Shown: positions 11,599-24,169 of the stretch, one piece after another
How the letters are laid out: each line of letters opens with the position of its first letter
How positions within the stretch are numbered: position 1 is the first letter of the stretch
Source of the DNA: Anaeromyces robustus
Lineage: Eukaryota > Neocallimastigomycota > Neocallimastigomycetes > Neocallimastigales > Neocallimastigaceae
Assembly: GCA_002104895.1 (NCBI GenBank)
Contig: MCFG01000491.1
Span: 10,001 to 43,372 of the forward strand
DNA length: 33,372 bases
Direction of reading: 5' to 3'
Program-made: the position numbers and the translations under genes
Notes under the pieces: model-generated
Told to the model about the DNA's origin: nothing
Databases searched by the model: none
The model's input: only the letters and a program-made list of their open reading frames with translations

Positions 11599-12317
11599 AA
11601 TGTTATGACACAATATTTCTTAACTTTGTACCCAAATAATTTATAATCATTAAATTTTCATAATTTTAATGTATAATAAGTTTGAAATTATTAAAAAAAA
11701 AACAAATTTTTTTAAGAAAAATAAAAAAAAAGTTAATAGTAATTATTAATTGATTAAATAATTTTATTTTTAATAATGAAAAAAAAGTTAATATTTGTAA
11801 CACTTAATTAGCTAAAATTATGGTTAAAATTAATAATATTAATCTTATTTAATATATTTATTGATAATATTTTAAATAATCATAAATATAAAAAAGTTTT
11901 TTTTTATATAGTTATTTATTATTTATTATTTATTATTATTTATTATTTATATATTTAATTATTTATATACTTATATATTTATTTATATATTTATTTATTT
12001 ATTTATATATTTATTTATTTATTTATTTATTTATTTATATATATATTTATTTATTTATATAGTTTTATTTATATTTATATTTATTTATATTGTTGTTTTT
12101 TATTTATTTATTATTTATATATTTATATATTTATTTATATAATTTTTTTTTAATATAAAAAAATTTAATTAAAGTATTTCTTCATCTATTTATACTAAAT
12201 TATTTATTTAATTATTAATTTATTTATTCACTTATTAAGAAATAAATAATAAATAATATGATTTTTATATTCTGTGAATAAAATGATAATCAAAATAAAT
12301 TACATCATTATTTTATA
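11599..12317. other. AT-rich spacer upstream of the kinase gene, with (TTTA)n-rich block
   Basis: The composition changes sharply at about 11640, some 40 bp beyond the kinase ATG. From 11930 to 12135 the sequence is an imperfect (TTTA)/(TTAT) tandem array. The kinase promoter, on the minus strand, must lie here, but I recognise no defined element. Confidence 0.6.
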
Positions 12318-13130
12318 ATGATCAATTGTTTATACATTATTTCAGTAGAGGACTACGAAAAAATAAGCCCAATAATAAGATTAAATATCTTTTTTACCAA
12401 TAATTACAGCACAAAAAATAATGAACAATAGTTTAGAGGTTATCTTAGTAGTGAATCTAAGTAAAAAAAAAAAAATAAAATAAAATAAAATTATACAGAA
12501 TATTATTTATTTATTTATTTTAAGTATAAATTATTACCTAGAAAAATGATTAAAATATTATTATGCATATATATATATATATATATTCATATAATGTTAT
12601 ATAAAATATTAAATATGGAATAAAAAAATACTTTATTAATATATATATGTTATATACAATAATATTTTTTAATATAGATAATAATATAATATATTGAAAA
12701 AAATAAAACAAATAAATAGTAATGATTATTACTCCAATAGTTTATAGTTCATGTATTGCAACAATAATACTATCAAGGTAATTGATTTTAACAACAATGA
12801 CAATATAAATATAATTAATAATTTTAATTAATACTTTCTCTGATAATATTAATTAAAATCATTAACTACATTTATTGAAATAGAGCAAGATATATTATTT
12901 CTTTCTTGGGGTAAAACCCAATTTAAACCCAGTATCTTTTCAGATGTTCCATTTTTGGTATGCACAGCAGCACTAATAAATAAAATCATACCTACTGTTA
13001 ATGGTCATATTTGATCATTATTCAATAGGTTCTCTAATCTTATCAAAAGTGTTAATACTGATAATATAGTAGGATAAGATGGTAGATTAAATGCTTCTAA
13101 TAACAATAATAATAATAGCTTTCCTACATA
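12318..13130 (+). pseudogene. Decayed gene-like island, family uncertain (faint RecQ-helicase look)
   Basis: Within a spacer of nearly pure AT, this stretch has protein-like pieces interrupted by stops. A 37-codon frame runs 12318-12431 (start ATG, ending TAG) and continues after the stop with FRGYLSSESK. A second frame opens at about 12850, reads FLSWGKTQFKPSIFSDVPF and then CTAALINKIIPTVNGHI, hits TGA, continues SLFNRFSNLIKSVNTDNIVG, hits TAA, and runs into Asn codons near 13115. The pattern WG..F+PS..F..VPF..CTA is reminiscent of the segment around motifs II-III of RecQ-type helicases, but the match is weak and from memory. The in-frame stops and the lack of usable splice junctions to skip them suggest a pseudogene or transposon remnant rather than an active gene. 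Confidence 0.35.
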
Positions 13131-15123
<1,993 letters not shown>

Positions 15124-15233
15124 GTAAAAATAAATAAATAATATACTTTAAAGCATATTTTAAGTAATAATTAAGTAATAATTAAAAATAGAAATAGAAA
15201 TTTACCTTTTTTTTTTAAATTATTATTTTATAG
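15124..15233 (+). other. Putative 5'UTR intron of the 15273-18840 gene
   Basis: A GTAAAAATA donor follows a relatively G-rich segment that reads GCGTTTGAAGCCTGAG, and a TTTTATAG acceptor lies 40 bp before the ATG at 15273. The segment upstream of the donor has no in-frame ATG, so if this intron is real it lies in the leader. The 110-bp length matches coding introns of the same gene. Confidence 0.45.
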
Positions 15234-15272
15234 ATTTTCGGTAATAATTAATTCATTGTATAAAAAAAAACA

Positions 15273-17215
15273 ATGGAGCATTTATCTTTTTCGAACCCAT
15301 TTGGGGCTTTACGCCGTCAACTTAATTTGAATTCAAATCCTATGTCAATGCCAGATTTCAATTTTAGTGATTCGGATTTATGTTGTGATTTTGGTAATGA
15401 CCCAGAACCAAGATTTTTGGATGATTATACAGAAGAAGATTTTCATAAGTAATTATATTTCCTATCTATATATTATAATTAATTATTATTATTATTATAT
15501 AATATTATTCTTTGTTATATTTTATTCAATAATTTAGTATTATATATATATTTATATTTTAATAATATTTGAATATGAATATTTATTAAAAATTTTAATT
15601 TTTAATATATATTTATTGATATAAAAGAATTTTAAGAGAGAATGGATTTATTGATGATTTAAAGGAATTAGGTTATTCCCAAACAATATTACGTATGGAG
15701 TGTAAAGATAAATTTGTTCATCGTTTATCTCTATTAGACAGGTCATTAATGACAAGTGTTGATCAACCCATAACAGAGAAAAATTTTTTAATGGATATGT
15801 AAGTAAATCTATTAATATTATATAATTTAATTATGTATATTATTGAAATTTATTCATATATTAATTATTATTATTTATTATTATTTATATATATTAAATA
15901 TATATATAATAGGTTTATGAGAAAAAAGGATCTTTTTACATACCAATTAAAAGCATATCAAGATTTAAAATATCGTGCAAATCATATGCAAACAAATGAG
16001 GCTGAAATAATAGATATTTTACCAGATGTTCCAGAAAAACGTAAATTTAAACCAGATTATTTAAAGGATGATAATGAAGAAAAGAAAAAGGAAAAAACTT
16101 TAAAATTAAGAAATCTTTCCGATTTTAATAAAATTGACAATAAATTAGCTGATAATTTGAAAGAGGCAGAAATTTCATCAAAGAATATTAAAAATAATAC
16201 TACTTCAGAAAATGAAGAATCCAAAAGTATAGCATCATCCTTATCACATGGAAACAATTCTATTAATAGTAATCATACAGGTTTTTCAATGTACAGTTTA
16301 GGTAGAACATTTTCATTGAATCGTAATACTAATCAACCTAGTACTCATGGAAGTATAGTAGATATTGATGTTATTGAAGTATCGTCTTCTTCTTCTTATT
16401 CAGAAGATGAAGAAGAAAAGGAAAAAGAAAAAGAAAAAGAAAAAGAAAAAGAAAAAATTGACATTCCATCTGCATCAGAAGATGCAGATGCAGATGATGA
16501 AAAAGAAGATACTAAAAGTGAAATTTCCGAATCATCATTGAATGTTGAAATGAATATTACAAAAAATTCTGCACAAGAAACTATCAAAATAAATTCATTA
16601 GGTGATAAAACTAATGATAAAAAAGTACCATTAGATCCAAATATAGAAAGAGTTAAATATGGTGAAAAACATTTAAAAAAAATTAAGAGAAATGGTTTAA
16701 CAAAAAAAAGTAAAGATGTTTTAAAAGTTAAGGAAGAAGATAAAAAGGTTAAACGTTCTTCACTTGATTTTAGTAACTTTTTAAGAGTTGCTAAAGAAGA
16801 TGAAGAAGATAAGAAAAAAAAACATACTTCACTTGATTTCAGTAATTTTTTCAATAATCTTACAACAGGAACTGGAAATGGAAATAAACCACCAATGACT
16901 GCTTCAAGTGTTATAAATTCAATTTTTTCATTTTTAAATAATAGTATAAAGGAAGAAAAACCAATAGCACCCGTAATAAATACACCTGCTTCACCGCCAC
17001 TTCCAGAATCTTCACAAGAATCAGCGGCAGAGTTAAATAATATAGAAATTGAAAGAAGAACACGTCCTTCTTATGTTAATGAATATAATAATAGTGATGA
17101 TAGCGATAATAATAATAATGATAATAATAATAATAATAATAATCAAGAAGATATAACGACAGCTATTATTTCACCAACTCCAATTCATGCTACACCTAGT
17201 AAAGATAGTATTTTA

Positions 17216-17251
<36 letters not shown>

Positions 17252-18840
17252 AATATAGACAATAATAATATAGATAAAAAAGAATCCTCTCTTCCAGTTA
17301 TAAAAATTAATAATGAAGATATTAATGTTTCAAAGTTAACTCCAGAAAATGAAAATAAAAATGAAAATAAAGATGAAAATGAAAATAAAAATGAAAATGA
17401 AAAGAAAAAGGAAAATGATAATGATAATGGAGATGAAAAAGAAAAAGAAAAAGGTAAAAATAGTAAAAATTCATCTGTACATTCAAGTCGTAGTAGTTTA
17501 AGATCTAATGCTAGAATGGATATGTCACTTCAACCTACTTCTTCTGAAGAAGTACGTAAAAGAAAATTGACACCTTTATTAGTTAGTAAAAAGGGTGCTT
17601 CAGTACTTATAAAATTTTTAGAAAGAAACATTAATGTTGTACCAGAAATGAAAATTACTGAAATAGAATGGGTATGTATGCAAAATCCTCGTGGTACTTT
17701 CACTACAAAGAGACCACAATGTCCAGGTCAACGTTTTCCAGGTTTAAAAATGGGTAGAAAAATTAGTAATCTTATGATATCATTAGCTAAATTAAAAGGT
17801 AGAATAGAAAATTATTATAAATCATTTTATTTCATTATTTTTCTTTTTTTTTTTTTTTTTTTATTAATATATATATATATATAATATCATTAAAATAAAT
17901 TAGATTTATTAAATTTTTATTTATATAAATAAAATATTAATAACTGTTAACTATTATTTATAAAATATTTTATTATTTAAATATAATATAATTTAGGACG
18001 TGATGGTTTATGCGATACTCCAGAACATTTTCATAATGCAGCTATTTACTCTCAAAAAGGTTATATGTTTATTAATCCAGCTTTCCATGGTTATTTTGTA
18101 TCTTTATTATGTATGCATTTACATTTTCTTTTTTTTTTTTATAGAAATAAATTTAATAAAAAATTAAAGATTGATATTATATTATAAAATATTAATTATT
18201 ATATTATATATATATATTTGTCTAATAATAATTATTAAAAATCACAAATTAAAATAGTCGATTTAAATAAAGATATGAGAGAGCATGGTTTGGCAGCAGT
18301 ATCATGGGCATTTAAACTTGGTCATGTTATCAATAGAAGAACTCAAAAACCAGAATTGTAAGTATATTATATAAATGTATAAATATATATATATAAATAA
18401 TTATAAATAACTTATAATATTTAACTAATTAAAAAAAAAATAAAATAAAAATAAAATTATATATATAAAGTTGGCATCCAGAGGAACAAATATATCCAAC
18501 ATCTGATAGATTACATAAATACTTTATATCTGATCAGTATTTAGCCTTAGTTGAACATTATCGTAAAGTTCATTTAGGACGTGTTTATATTGATTGGAAT
18601 GAAGCCAAAGAATGTTTAGTATATTCTATAAAAATTGAAGAAATACAACATTTAGTATTTAGTGATCATGAAGATGATAGTAATGATGATGATTATAATA
18701 ATGATAATAAAAAAATAGAAGAAAACAAAAAAATTGAAAACCAAGAAAATAAAAAAGAAGATAATAAAGAAGATAATAAAGAAGATAGTAAAGAAGATAA
18801 AAAAGAAGAAAAAGAGGAAAAAGAGGAAAAAGAAAATTAA
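15273..18840 (+). CDS. Conserved protein of unknown function with a split core and long low-complexity insert
   Basis: Six exons join in phase: 15273-15448, 15628-15798, 15913-17798, 17997-18110, 18258-18357 and 18471-18840, giving 938 aa. Residues 1-155 look folded: ILRENGFIDDLKELGYSQ, then VHRLSLLDRSLM, then MDMFMRKKDL. Residues about 160-660 are Glu/Lys/Ser/Asn/Asp-rich and probably disordered, with acidic runs, a KEKEKEK tract and two copies of a SLDFSNF motif. The second ordered block runs about 665-880: ITEIEWVCMQNPRG (697-710), RPQCPGQRFPGLKMGR (716-731), DGLCDTPEHFHNAA (747-760) with His755 and His757, HGLAAVSWAFKLG, WHPEEQIYPTSDRL. The tail is Lys/Glu/Asp-rich. This block recalls an uncharacterised family I associate with bacterial hypothetical proteins carrying a P..PGQ..PGL..GR signature, but I cannot name a function. 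No signal peptide or membrane helix is visible. It ends convergent with Prp38. Confidence 0.8.
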
Positions 18841-19154
18841 ATTAAAAATATATGTATATTATTGATATATGTAAATTGTAATATCTATTAATAAAAAAAG
18901 CTCCTTTTTTTTTTTTATATTTTTTATTATTTAATATTATTAAAATTTTATGCATAATTCAAACACCTTTATCTTCTTTTTTCTTTATCTTATTCTTTAT
19001 TATACTATTTATTATTTAAATACAATTTTTTTTTTTTTATCTTAATTATTTTTATTTAATTTATTAATCATTTTCCATACCATCTTCTTACTAAAGATAT
19101 ATAATTAATAATAATAATAATAATAAATTCATGAAAAAATATTTAACAAAAATA

Positions 19155-19221
<67 letters not shown>

Positions 19222-19850
19222 ATTAATAAATAAATAAATTAATATATAAATAAATAAATTAATAAATAAATAAATAAATAAATAAATAAATATATAAATC
19301 AATATAAATAAAATAATTAGAATAAAATAATTAATAAATATATAAAAATATATATTTATTTCTTTTACTTTTTAATTTATATGTAATAACACCAATATTA
19401 TCAAATATAAAATACTTTACAATATATATTTATTCCAGAAAAAAAAAAAAAAAAAAAAAATTTTTCAATATATAAACATTTTATGCTTTATATTTTTATT
19501 ATTTTTATTATATATTAAAATTTATGTGGTATATATATCAAATATCAAATATCAAATTTATAATTAGTAACAAATGAAAGATATATTATTAAATAAATAC
19601 TAAATTTTACAAATACTTGAAAATAGGAAAGAAATAATTTTTTTTTCCTTATTAGACTTTTACTATATTTTAATAAAAAAATGGTGAATAAATATAAATG
19701 TGAACGATATGAAATTATTATAATTACAATATATATGCATTTATATATTGTATATTATTTTATTATATATGATTATTTATTATGCATATCTAATTATTTT
19801 TTATTTCATATTATTTTATTTTATTTTTTTTTTTAAATTGTATTAGTTAT
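18841..19850. other. Convergent 3' spacer with AAAT repeats
   Basis: This lies between the stop codons of two converging genes. I see no gene. It contains the AAAT array at 19155-19291, poly(A) near 19440-19460, and AT tracts that presumably hold both 3'UTRs and poly(A) signals. Confidence 0.65.
19155..19291. repeat. (AAAT)n tetranucleotide array
   Basis: Roughly 34 tetranucleotide units, with a few AATT/ATAT interruptions between 19222 and 19260, are read directly. The array lies between the convergent gene ends. Confidence 0.9.
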
Positions 19851-21837
19851 CTATTGTAATGGTTTAAGACCTAATGATATTCTAATTTTGTTAGTCTCTT
19901 CAATACTCATTGATTCTTTAACACCATCATTACCACCTTGATCAGAGTCTGAATCTTTTCTTTTTTCACTACTTGTTTTTCCTTCATTTTTAAATAATGA
20001 ATTAACTTTCTTTTGACTCCATTTCTTTTTATTATTTTTATTATCTTTATCTTTTGATTTTTCATAACTTCTACTACGATCATGATGTCTACGACTATAA
20101 TCACGACTGTGACTACGACTGCGACTACGACTATCATCACTTCTGCTTCTGCTTCTGCTTCTGCTTCTACTATAACTAGAGCTATAACTTCTTCTTCTTC
20201 TACTACGATGGTGACGATGTCTACTACTTCTACTTCTACTTCTACTTCTACTTCTACTTCTACTATTGCTTCTGCTTCTGCTTCTGCTTCTATCTCTTCT
20301 TCTTCCTCTACTATCTCTTCTAGAATGTCTAGATGAACGATGACGTGAACTAGATCTTGTTCTTGACCTTGATTTTGATCTAGATTTTGACCTAGATTTT
20401 GACCTGGATCTTGACCTGGATCTTGATCTACTTGAGCTTTCACTTCTACTTCCACTTGAACTCTTTTGTAAATATATATTATAATAAATAATTAATATAT
20501 ATATATATTAAGATTATAACATTAGTTTATTAATTATTAATTATACATTTATAAAAATATATATTGATTGTTTTAATATTTCTATAACAACTTACTCTAC
20601 TGGAAGATCTCGATCTACTTCTATCTTTTTTTTCTTTTTTAGCAGCAGCTAAAGCTTCTTGTTCTAATTCATCTTCTAAAAAGCTAACTCTTGGTTCTAG
20701 TTCTTCATTATCTTCTAAAACTTGTCTTTTTAAAATACGTGGTAATATAGTATCACATACACGTTCATCTCTTAATAAACTATCAATAAATTCATCCATG
20801 TGAATAATGTCATATGCTCCATCTTTTTATTGAGAAAAAAATTATAAAAATATTGAATTGTTAACATTTTGTTAAAAAAACAAAAAAAGCTTTAATAATA
20901 AAATTTCTTAAAATTATTAATTTTTTTATTTAATAATAAAAATTTACATATAATTATATACCTGGTAATCTTCTTCTTAGTTTTCGGAAATCATATAATA
21001 ATGGTTCAAGATATTTATATATTTCTAATGAATCACCAATTAATCTAAAATAAAATGCACCTAATGCTCGAAGATATCTTATAATTTTAATAATTTAAAC
21101 ATTTATAATAAAAAAAATGAATATTAAAAATAAAATTAATACAACAACAACAAAAAATATATATATATATTTTAATACAAGAATGGAATATATAATAATT
21201 AATTTTAAATAATAATATTGTATAATTGTATTAATATATATCTATATAAAATATTTACTTTGAATCTTCATTCCTTATAAAATCAATAATAATTTCTTTT
21301 TCTGGTTGAAGTTGTAATAATTTTAGTGTTAAACATAAAAATTCTGTTGGTTTTTGATTACCATATTGACCACCTATACAAGGAAGTTGATCTGCTTTAT
21401 CAATTAAAGATTCGGCTAAATAAAATTATAATATATGAAAAAAAAAAAAGAATAAATTATATATATATATATATTTTATTGTTATTATTATCATTTATTT
21501 TTTTTTATTTATTATTTTCTCAATGAGTTTCATTTTATTATATTATAATTTTTTTATTAATTAATTAATGAAATTTATAAAATGAAATTGTAAAATTTAA
21601 ATTCTCAATAAAATTATAAATGATTTTATTATACTTTTTATATTTTCATTTTAATAATTAAAAAATGATTATTATAATTCATTTATTATATTTATCTTAA
21701 TATTAACCTGTTAAACCAAAACAATCTTCTTTCCAATAAAGTGATTCATAAATTCTACTTCTTATAATTTTTTCCAATAAATATTGTGGATTAGTTCCAT
21801 GAATATTTTTGGCATCTGAAACTGTTCTATTGGCCAT
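19851..21837 (-). CDS. PRP38: Pre-mRNA-splicing factor Prp38 (PRPF38A) with RS domain and C-terminal HIND-like motif
   Basis: Five exons on the minus strand, 21837-21708, 21415-21259, 21077-20962, 20822-20596 and 20462-19851, join in phase and give 413 aa. Prp38 is a U4/U6.U5 tri-snRNP-associated protein needed for spliceosome activation (family knowledge). The N-terminal domain, residues 1 to about 185, is very close to animal PRPF38A: MANRTVSDAKNIHGTNPQYL, RSRIYESLYWKEDCFGLTAE, FLCLTLKLLQLQPEKEII, YLRALGAFYFRLIG, MDEFIDSLLRDERVCD and ILPRILKRQVLE. A Lys/Glu stretch follows, then a long Arg/Ser domain (about 203-345) with repeated RS dipeptides. The last 20 residues read SMSIEETNKIRISLGLKPLQ, matching the Hub1-interacting HIND element known from Snu66/SART1 and from Prp38 of some lineages. 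It diverges from the membrane-protein gene at 22866. Every exon junction falls at a clean GT-AG. Confidence 0.95.
20085..20455 (-). repeat. Arg-Ser codon repeat (RS domain) in Prp38
   Basis: Tandem AGAAGT and AGAAGC hexamers, with CGTAGT and AGATCA variants, encode RS/SR dipeptides. The tract keeps all three frames open on both strands over several hundred bases, so it throws off spurious open frames. It probably evolves by slippage and is the expected phosphorylation target of SR-protein kinases. Confidence 0.9.
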
Positions 21838-22317
21838 GATTATTTATATTGAATGAAATATTATTATTTTTTTTCTTTTCTTTTTCTTTTTATTATTATT
21901 TTTATTATTATGTATGTATATATCTTGTTATTATCATTACATCTAGTTTTAAAAGTACATGAAAATTAGATTTTTATAATAAATATAATATTAATAATAG
22001 ATATTATTTAATTTTATAAAAAAATTTTTTATTATAATCATATATATATTAATTATTAATTAGAATTAAATTATATGATTATATTTTTTAATATGTTACA
22101 TAACTTTGATATATTATATAATATTTTATAATAATAATAATATATAAGAAAATATATATATATTTATTTTATTATATAAAAAATTGTTACACTTAAATCA
22201 TAACAAATAATATTTTAAAAGATAAAATAATATTTAATCCTATATTATTAATATTAAAATTTATAATTGAATAAAATAATATTATATCATAAAAAATCCA
22301 TAATAATTAACTCCGCC

Positions 22318-22580
22318 ATCATTTAAAGCATTGGATATATTATATAAAATATTAGAAATAAAAATAAAATAATAGTAGTATATAATATAAATAAAGTAAG
22401 AAAAGGAAATAAAAAAAAAAAAAAAATTAAAAAATCATATAAAAAGAAAAAGATTATCTATCATTTAAAGTATTGGATATAAAATATTAGAAGTGAAAAA
22501 TAAAAAAAAAATAATAATATTAGTAAAATAAAAGAAAAAAAATTAAAAAAATTAAAAAAATAAATAAAAAGAAAAAGATA
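22318..22580. repeat. Diverged tandem duplication, two units of about 120-140 bp
   Basis: Both units begin ATCATTTAAAG(C/T)ATTGGATAT, continue AAAATATTAGAA and end AAAAAGAAAAAGAT. Unit 1 is about 22318-22455 and unit 2 about 22460-22580, with small deletions in unit 2. The non-AT positions are shared, which supports common origin. I see no coding potential. Confidence 0.6.
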
Positions 22581-22741
22581 TCAAAAGGGAAAAAACATTT
22601 TTTATCTTCATACTATTTAAAATATACATTTTATTTAATTTTTAATAAATATATTCATATGTTAATATATAAATAATATAAAAAACAAATACTATATAAA
22701 AGATTAGTCAAAATATAGAAAACTTAAAAATTATGGGATTA

Positions 22742-22805
<64 letters not shown>
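22742..22805. repeat. (AAT)n microsatellite, about 21 units
   Basis: This is an uninterrupted AAT array shortly upstream of the ATG at 22866. It probably lies in the promoter or 5'UTR of the membrane-protein gene. Confidence 0.9.
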
Positions 22806-22809
<4 letters not shown>

Positions 22810-22865
22810 TAAATAAATAAAATCATAAATAAATAAATAGATAAATAGATAAATAAAGAATAATA

Positions 22866-23689
22866 ATGAAATTGAAAAAACCGATAACCTATTACCTTTT
22901 ATTAATTTTTATTACACTTCAAGTGGTAATTATAATAATAAAATATTTAATTATAATAATAAAATATTTAATATTAATACATATAACATATATATTATTA
23001 ATATCTTTGAATATTTCATTTTTTATATATTAAATATTTACATCTATATACTAAATAATATAACAATAATTATAAAATCATTTAAATAAATAAAACAGAT
23101 TGGGTCAATAAGTGTTGTTATTTATTGGATAGTTACGGGAAGTCATATTTTAAATATGACAGTAATGATATGTTATTTATTACAAATACCTTTTGGAACT
23201 ATTGGAATATGGTCATTATTTATTTATAATAGACATGTTTTGATGATATATGCTATAGTTAATGTAGTTCTTGGACTTTATGCTTCAGTAATTTGCATAT
23301 ATAATGGAAATCGAATAGAAACATTAGATTGTAGAAATCGTAATGCTTATGATATTCAAAGAGTAAATTATTGTGAAAGAATGGAATTATCACTATGGTC
23401 AAATATTTCATTTATTAGTTATTCGGTAAGTTTATTTATTTATTTATTTTTTTTTATATAATATATATATATTATAACATTTTCCCAAATTATTAATATT
23501 TTTGTTTATATAATAACAATATTATAGACATTATGTATATATTTAACCGTAAAATATATCACCGTAGATTTATATTATCCCGTATGGATTTATCCATTGA
23601 ATATAAAAAACAATGTAACAGATATTGATAAATATATGGAATCTCTTAGTAATAAATCATTAAGGAAAAAAAGAAAAATCAATATTTAA
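22866..23689 (+). CDS. Small four-helix membrane protein, unknown function
   Basis: Three exons, 22866-22925, 23099-23425 and 23528-23689, join in phase 0 at both junctions and give 182 aa. Hydrophobic segments are at about residues 8-33, 38-63, 67-89 and 118-142, consistent with four transmembrane helices. The first is cut by intron 1. The loop between helices 3 and 4 holds paired cysteines (Cys98 and Cys112) in a charged context, ETLDCRNRNAYDIQRVNYCE, which would suit a disulfide on the extracytosolic side. The C-terminus ends in a basic tail, SLRKKRKINI. The layout is tetraspan/MARVEL-like in general shape only; I see no signature of a named family. The donors are GTAATT and GTAAGT and the acceptors ACAG and ATAG. 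The clean phase and non-random composition make it a real gene despite its small size. Confidence 0.75.
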
Positions 23690-24132
23690 AAATTTTTATC
23701 TTTATATAATAACTATCACTTTTGCTAATATATAAAAATATTCGATATTCAAATACCCTTATATAATTCATACTGTTAGTTTTTTTTACATAAACTATTT
23801 ACTTTTTATAAAGATAATTCATTATAATACATTCATAAACTATTCATTTAATTAATTAAAGTAATTAATTTTTTATTTAAAAAAATTAAACTTTCTATCT
23901 ACTATATTTATAAATATATCTTTTTTACCTTTTTAAATTTTGTTTTATATATATTAAAAATAATAACAAGAATTAAATACAAAATAAAAATATAAAAGAT
24001 AATTATAATTTTTTTAATACACATAAAATATTTTTCTATTTATTAATAACATTATATAATAAAAGAATTAAAAATATTATGCATTTTTTTTTTTTTTTTG
24101 TTATCTTTTCTTTTATCAATTGTAATTTTTAA

Positions 24133-24169
<37 letters not shown>

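Larger units (their letters stand above)
21838..22865. promoter_or_regulatory. Divergent intergenic region between Prp38 and the four-helix membrane protein
   Basis: This 1028-bp spacer holds the 5' sides of two genes transcribed away from each other, so it must contain both promoters. I see no recognisable box. It contains a diverged direct duplication (22318-22455 and 22460-22580) and an AAT microsatellite (22742-22805) about 60 bp from the ATG of the plus-strand gene. Confidence 0.5.

Noticed and set aside
11599-11613. Five extra N-terminal codons on the kinase
   Set aside because: They begin with TTG, not ATG. The ATG at 11598 fits the family N-terminus and is the credible eukaryotic start.
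12318-12431. 37-codon frame as an independent small gene
   Set aside because: The protein-like reading continues past its stop and related broken pieces follow, so a decayed gene is more likely.
15833-15912. Apparent N-terminal extension before the 15913 exon
   Set aside because: It is an intron (GTAAGT donor at 15799, ATAG acceptor at 15912) and reads as Tyr/Ile low complexity; the real start is at 15273.
19907-20455. Val/Glu/Ala-rich 182-codon frame and its plus-strand Thr/Ser counterpart
   Set aside because: Both are out-of-frame shadows of the AGAAGT/AGAAGC repeat encoding the RS domain of Prp38.
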